Assembly (NCBI GenBank): GCA_905197585.1
Contig: CAJJZO010000110.1
Span: 1-6,233 of the forward strand
Length of the DNA stretch: 6,233 bases
Source of the DNA: an uncultured Collinsella sp.
GTDB lineage: Bacteria; Actinomycetota; Coriobacteriia; Coriobacteriales; Coriobacteriaceae
Direction of reading: 5' to 3'
In this document: positions 6,014 through 6,233 of the stretch, piece by piece
Position numbering within the stretch: position 1 is the first letter of the stretch
Layout: each line of letters starts with the position of its first letter
Translations under genes and position numbers: made by a program
Notes under the pieces: model-generated
What the model was told of the DNA's origin: nothing
Databases searched by the model: none
The model's input: only the letters and a program-made list of their open reading frames with translations

Positions 6014-6089
6014 TGGTGGAGGTTAGGGGGATCGAACCCCTGACCTCAGGCTTGCAAAGCCCGCGCTCTCCCAGCTGAGCTAAACCCCC
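6014..6089 (-). tRNA. tRNA-Ala(UGC)
   Basis: A complete 76-nt cloverleaf with encoded CCA. The acceptor GGGGGTT pairs with AACCTCC and includes the G3-U70 wobble that identifies alanine tRNAs. The anticodon loop TTTGCAA gives TGC (6056-6054). The anticodon stem CGGGC/GCCTG has one G-T wobble. Only 4 nt separate it from tRNA-Ile copy 1, so the two are processed from one precursor. The Ile-GAU/Ala-UGC pairing is typical of rRNA operon spacers, but no rRNA is in the window. Confidence 0.97.
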
Positions 6090-6100
6090 ACGGAGACAGT

Positions 6101-6145
6101 AATAAACACCCCAGCGGCGACTCGGCTCTCGCTGGGGTGTTTATT
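6101..6145. terminator. Strong hairpin between tRNA-Ile copy 2 and tRNA-Ala
   Basis: A 15-bp perfect stem (AATAAACACCCCAGC at 6101-6115, with its complement at 6131-6145) is extended by one more G-C pair. Its outer part is AT-rich, so either strand gives a GC core followed by TTTATT. It would terminate the upstream tRNA-Ile copy 2 on the minus strand. Only 11 nt lie between it and the tRNA-Ala 5' end, leaving little room for a separate promoter for the Ala-Ile pair. Confidence 0.75.
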
Positions 6146-6156
6146 GCGAAAGAAAG

Positions 6157-6233
6157 TGGTGGACCTGACAAGATTCGAACTTGTGACCTCCCGGTTATCA
6201 GCCGGACGCTCTAACCAACTGAGCTACAGGTCC
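6157..6233 (-). tRNA. tRNA-Ile(GAU), copy 2
   Basis: A complete 77-nt tRNA whose 5' nucleotide is the last base of the window. It is identical to copy 1 at 5933-6009, including anticodon GAT and encoded CCA. The flanking bases differ from those of copy 1, so the identity ends at the gene borders. Its promoter lies outside the window. Confidence 0.97.

Overview
This is a GC-rich (about 60% by eye) bacterial chromosomal segment. Protein style, gene content and tRNAs with encoded CCA ends fit a Coriobacteriia actinobacterium, probably Collinsella-like. That assignment is inference from general character, since no rRNA or species marker is present. Most of the window is ordinary chromosome. No phage, transposase, CRISPR or defence gene is visible.

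Layout. Bases 1-12 are the 3' end of a plus-strand tRNA-Ser, followed by its terminator (24-54). Bases 75-215 hold a compact structured element: a tRNA-Ser-like 3' end on the minus strand, three perfect hairpins in a row, and a tRNA-Ser-like 5' end. Two plus-strand membrane protein genes follow: a TRIC/UPF0126 cation channel (381-1070) and a secreted bactofilin-like beta-solenoid with a C-terminal membrane domain (1177-2322). They converge on a minus-strand cluster, and the junction (2323-2450) carries a REP-like hairpin and the typA terminator.

The minus-strand cluster, in transcription order, is a bifunctional nuclease-family (BFN/DUF151) protein (5774-5274), a 118-residue membrane protein (5243-4887), an unrecognised acidic 149-residue protein (4856-4407), and the ribosome-associated GTPase TypA/BipA (4289-2451). 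The first three are separated by exactly 30 nt each and look like one operon. typA follows after 117 nt and may be cotranscribed or have its own promoter. For both the BFN gene and the 118-residue gene, Shine-Dalgarno placement supports an internal ATG rather than the longest frame.

The right end is a minus-strand tRNA cluster: tRNA-Ile(GAU), a strong hairpin, tRNA-Ala(UGC), and a second identical tRNA-Ile(GAU), then a terminator before the BFN promoter.

The item most worth a second look is the tRNA-Ser-like triple-hairpin element at 75-215. The rest is largely housekeeping, with two small uncharacterised genes between BFN and typA.
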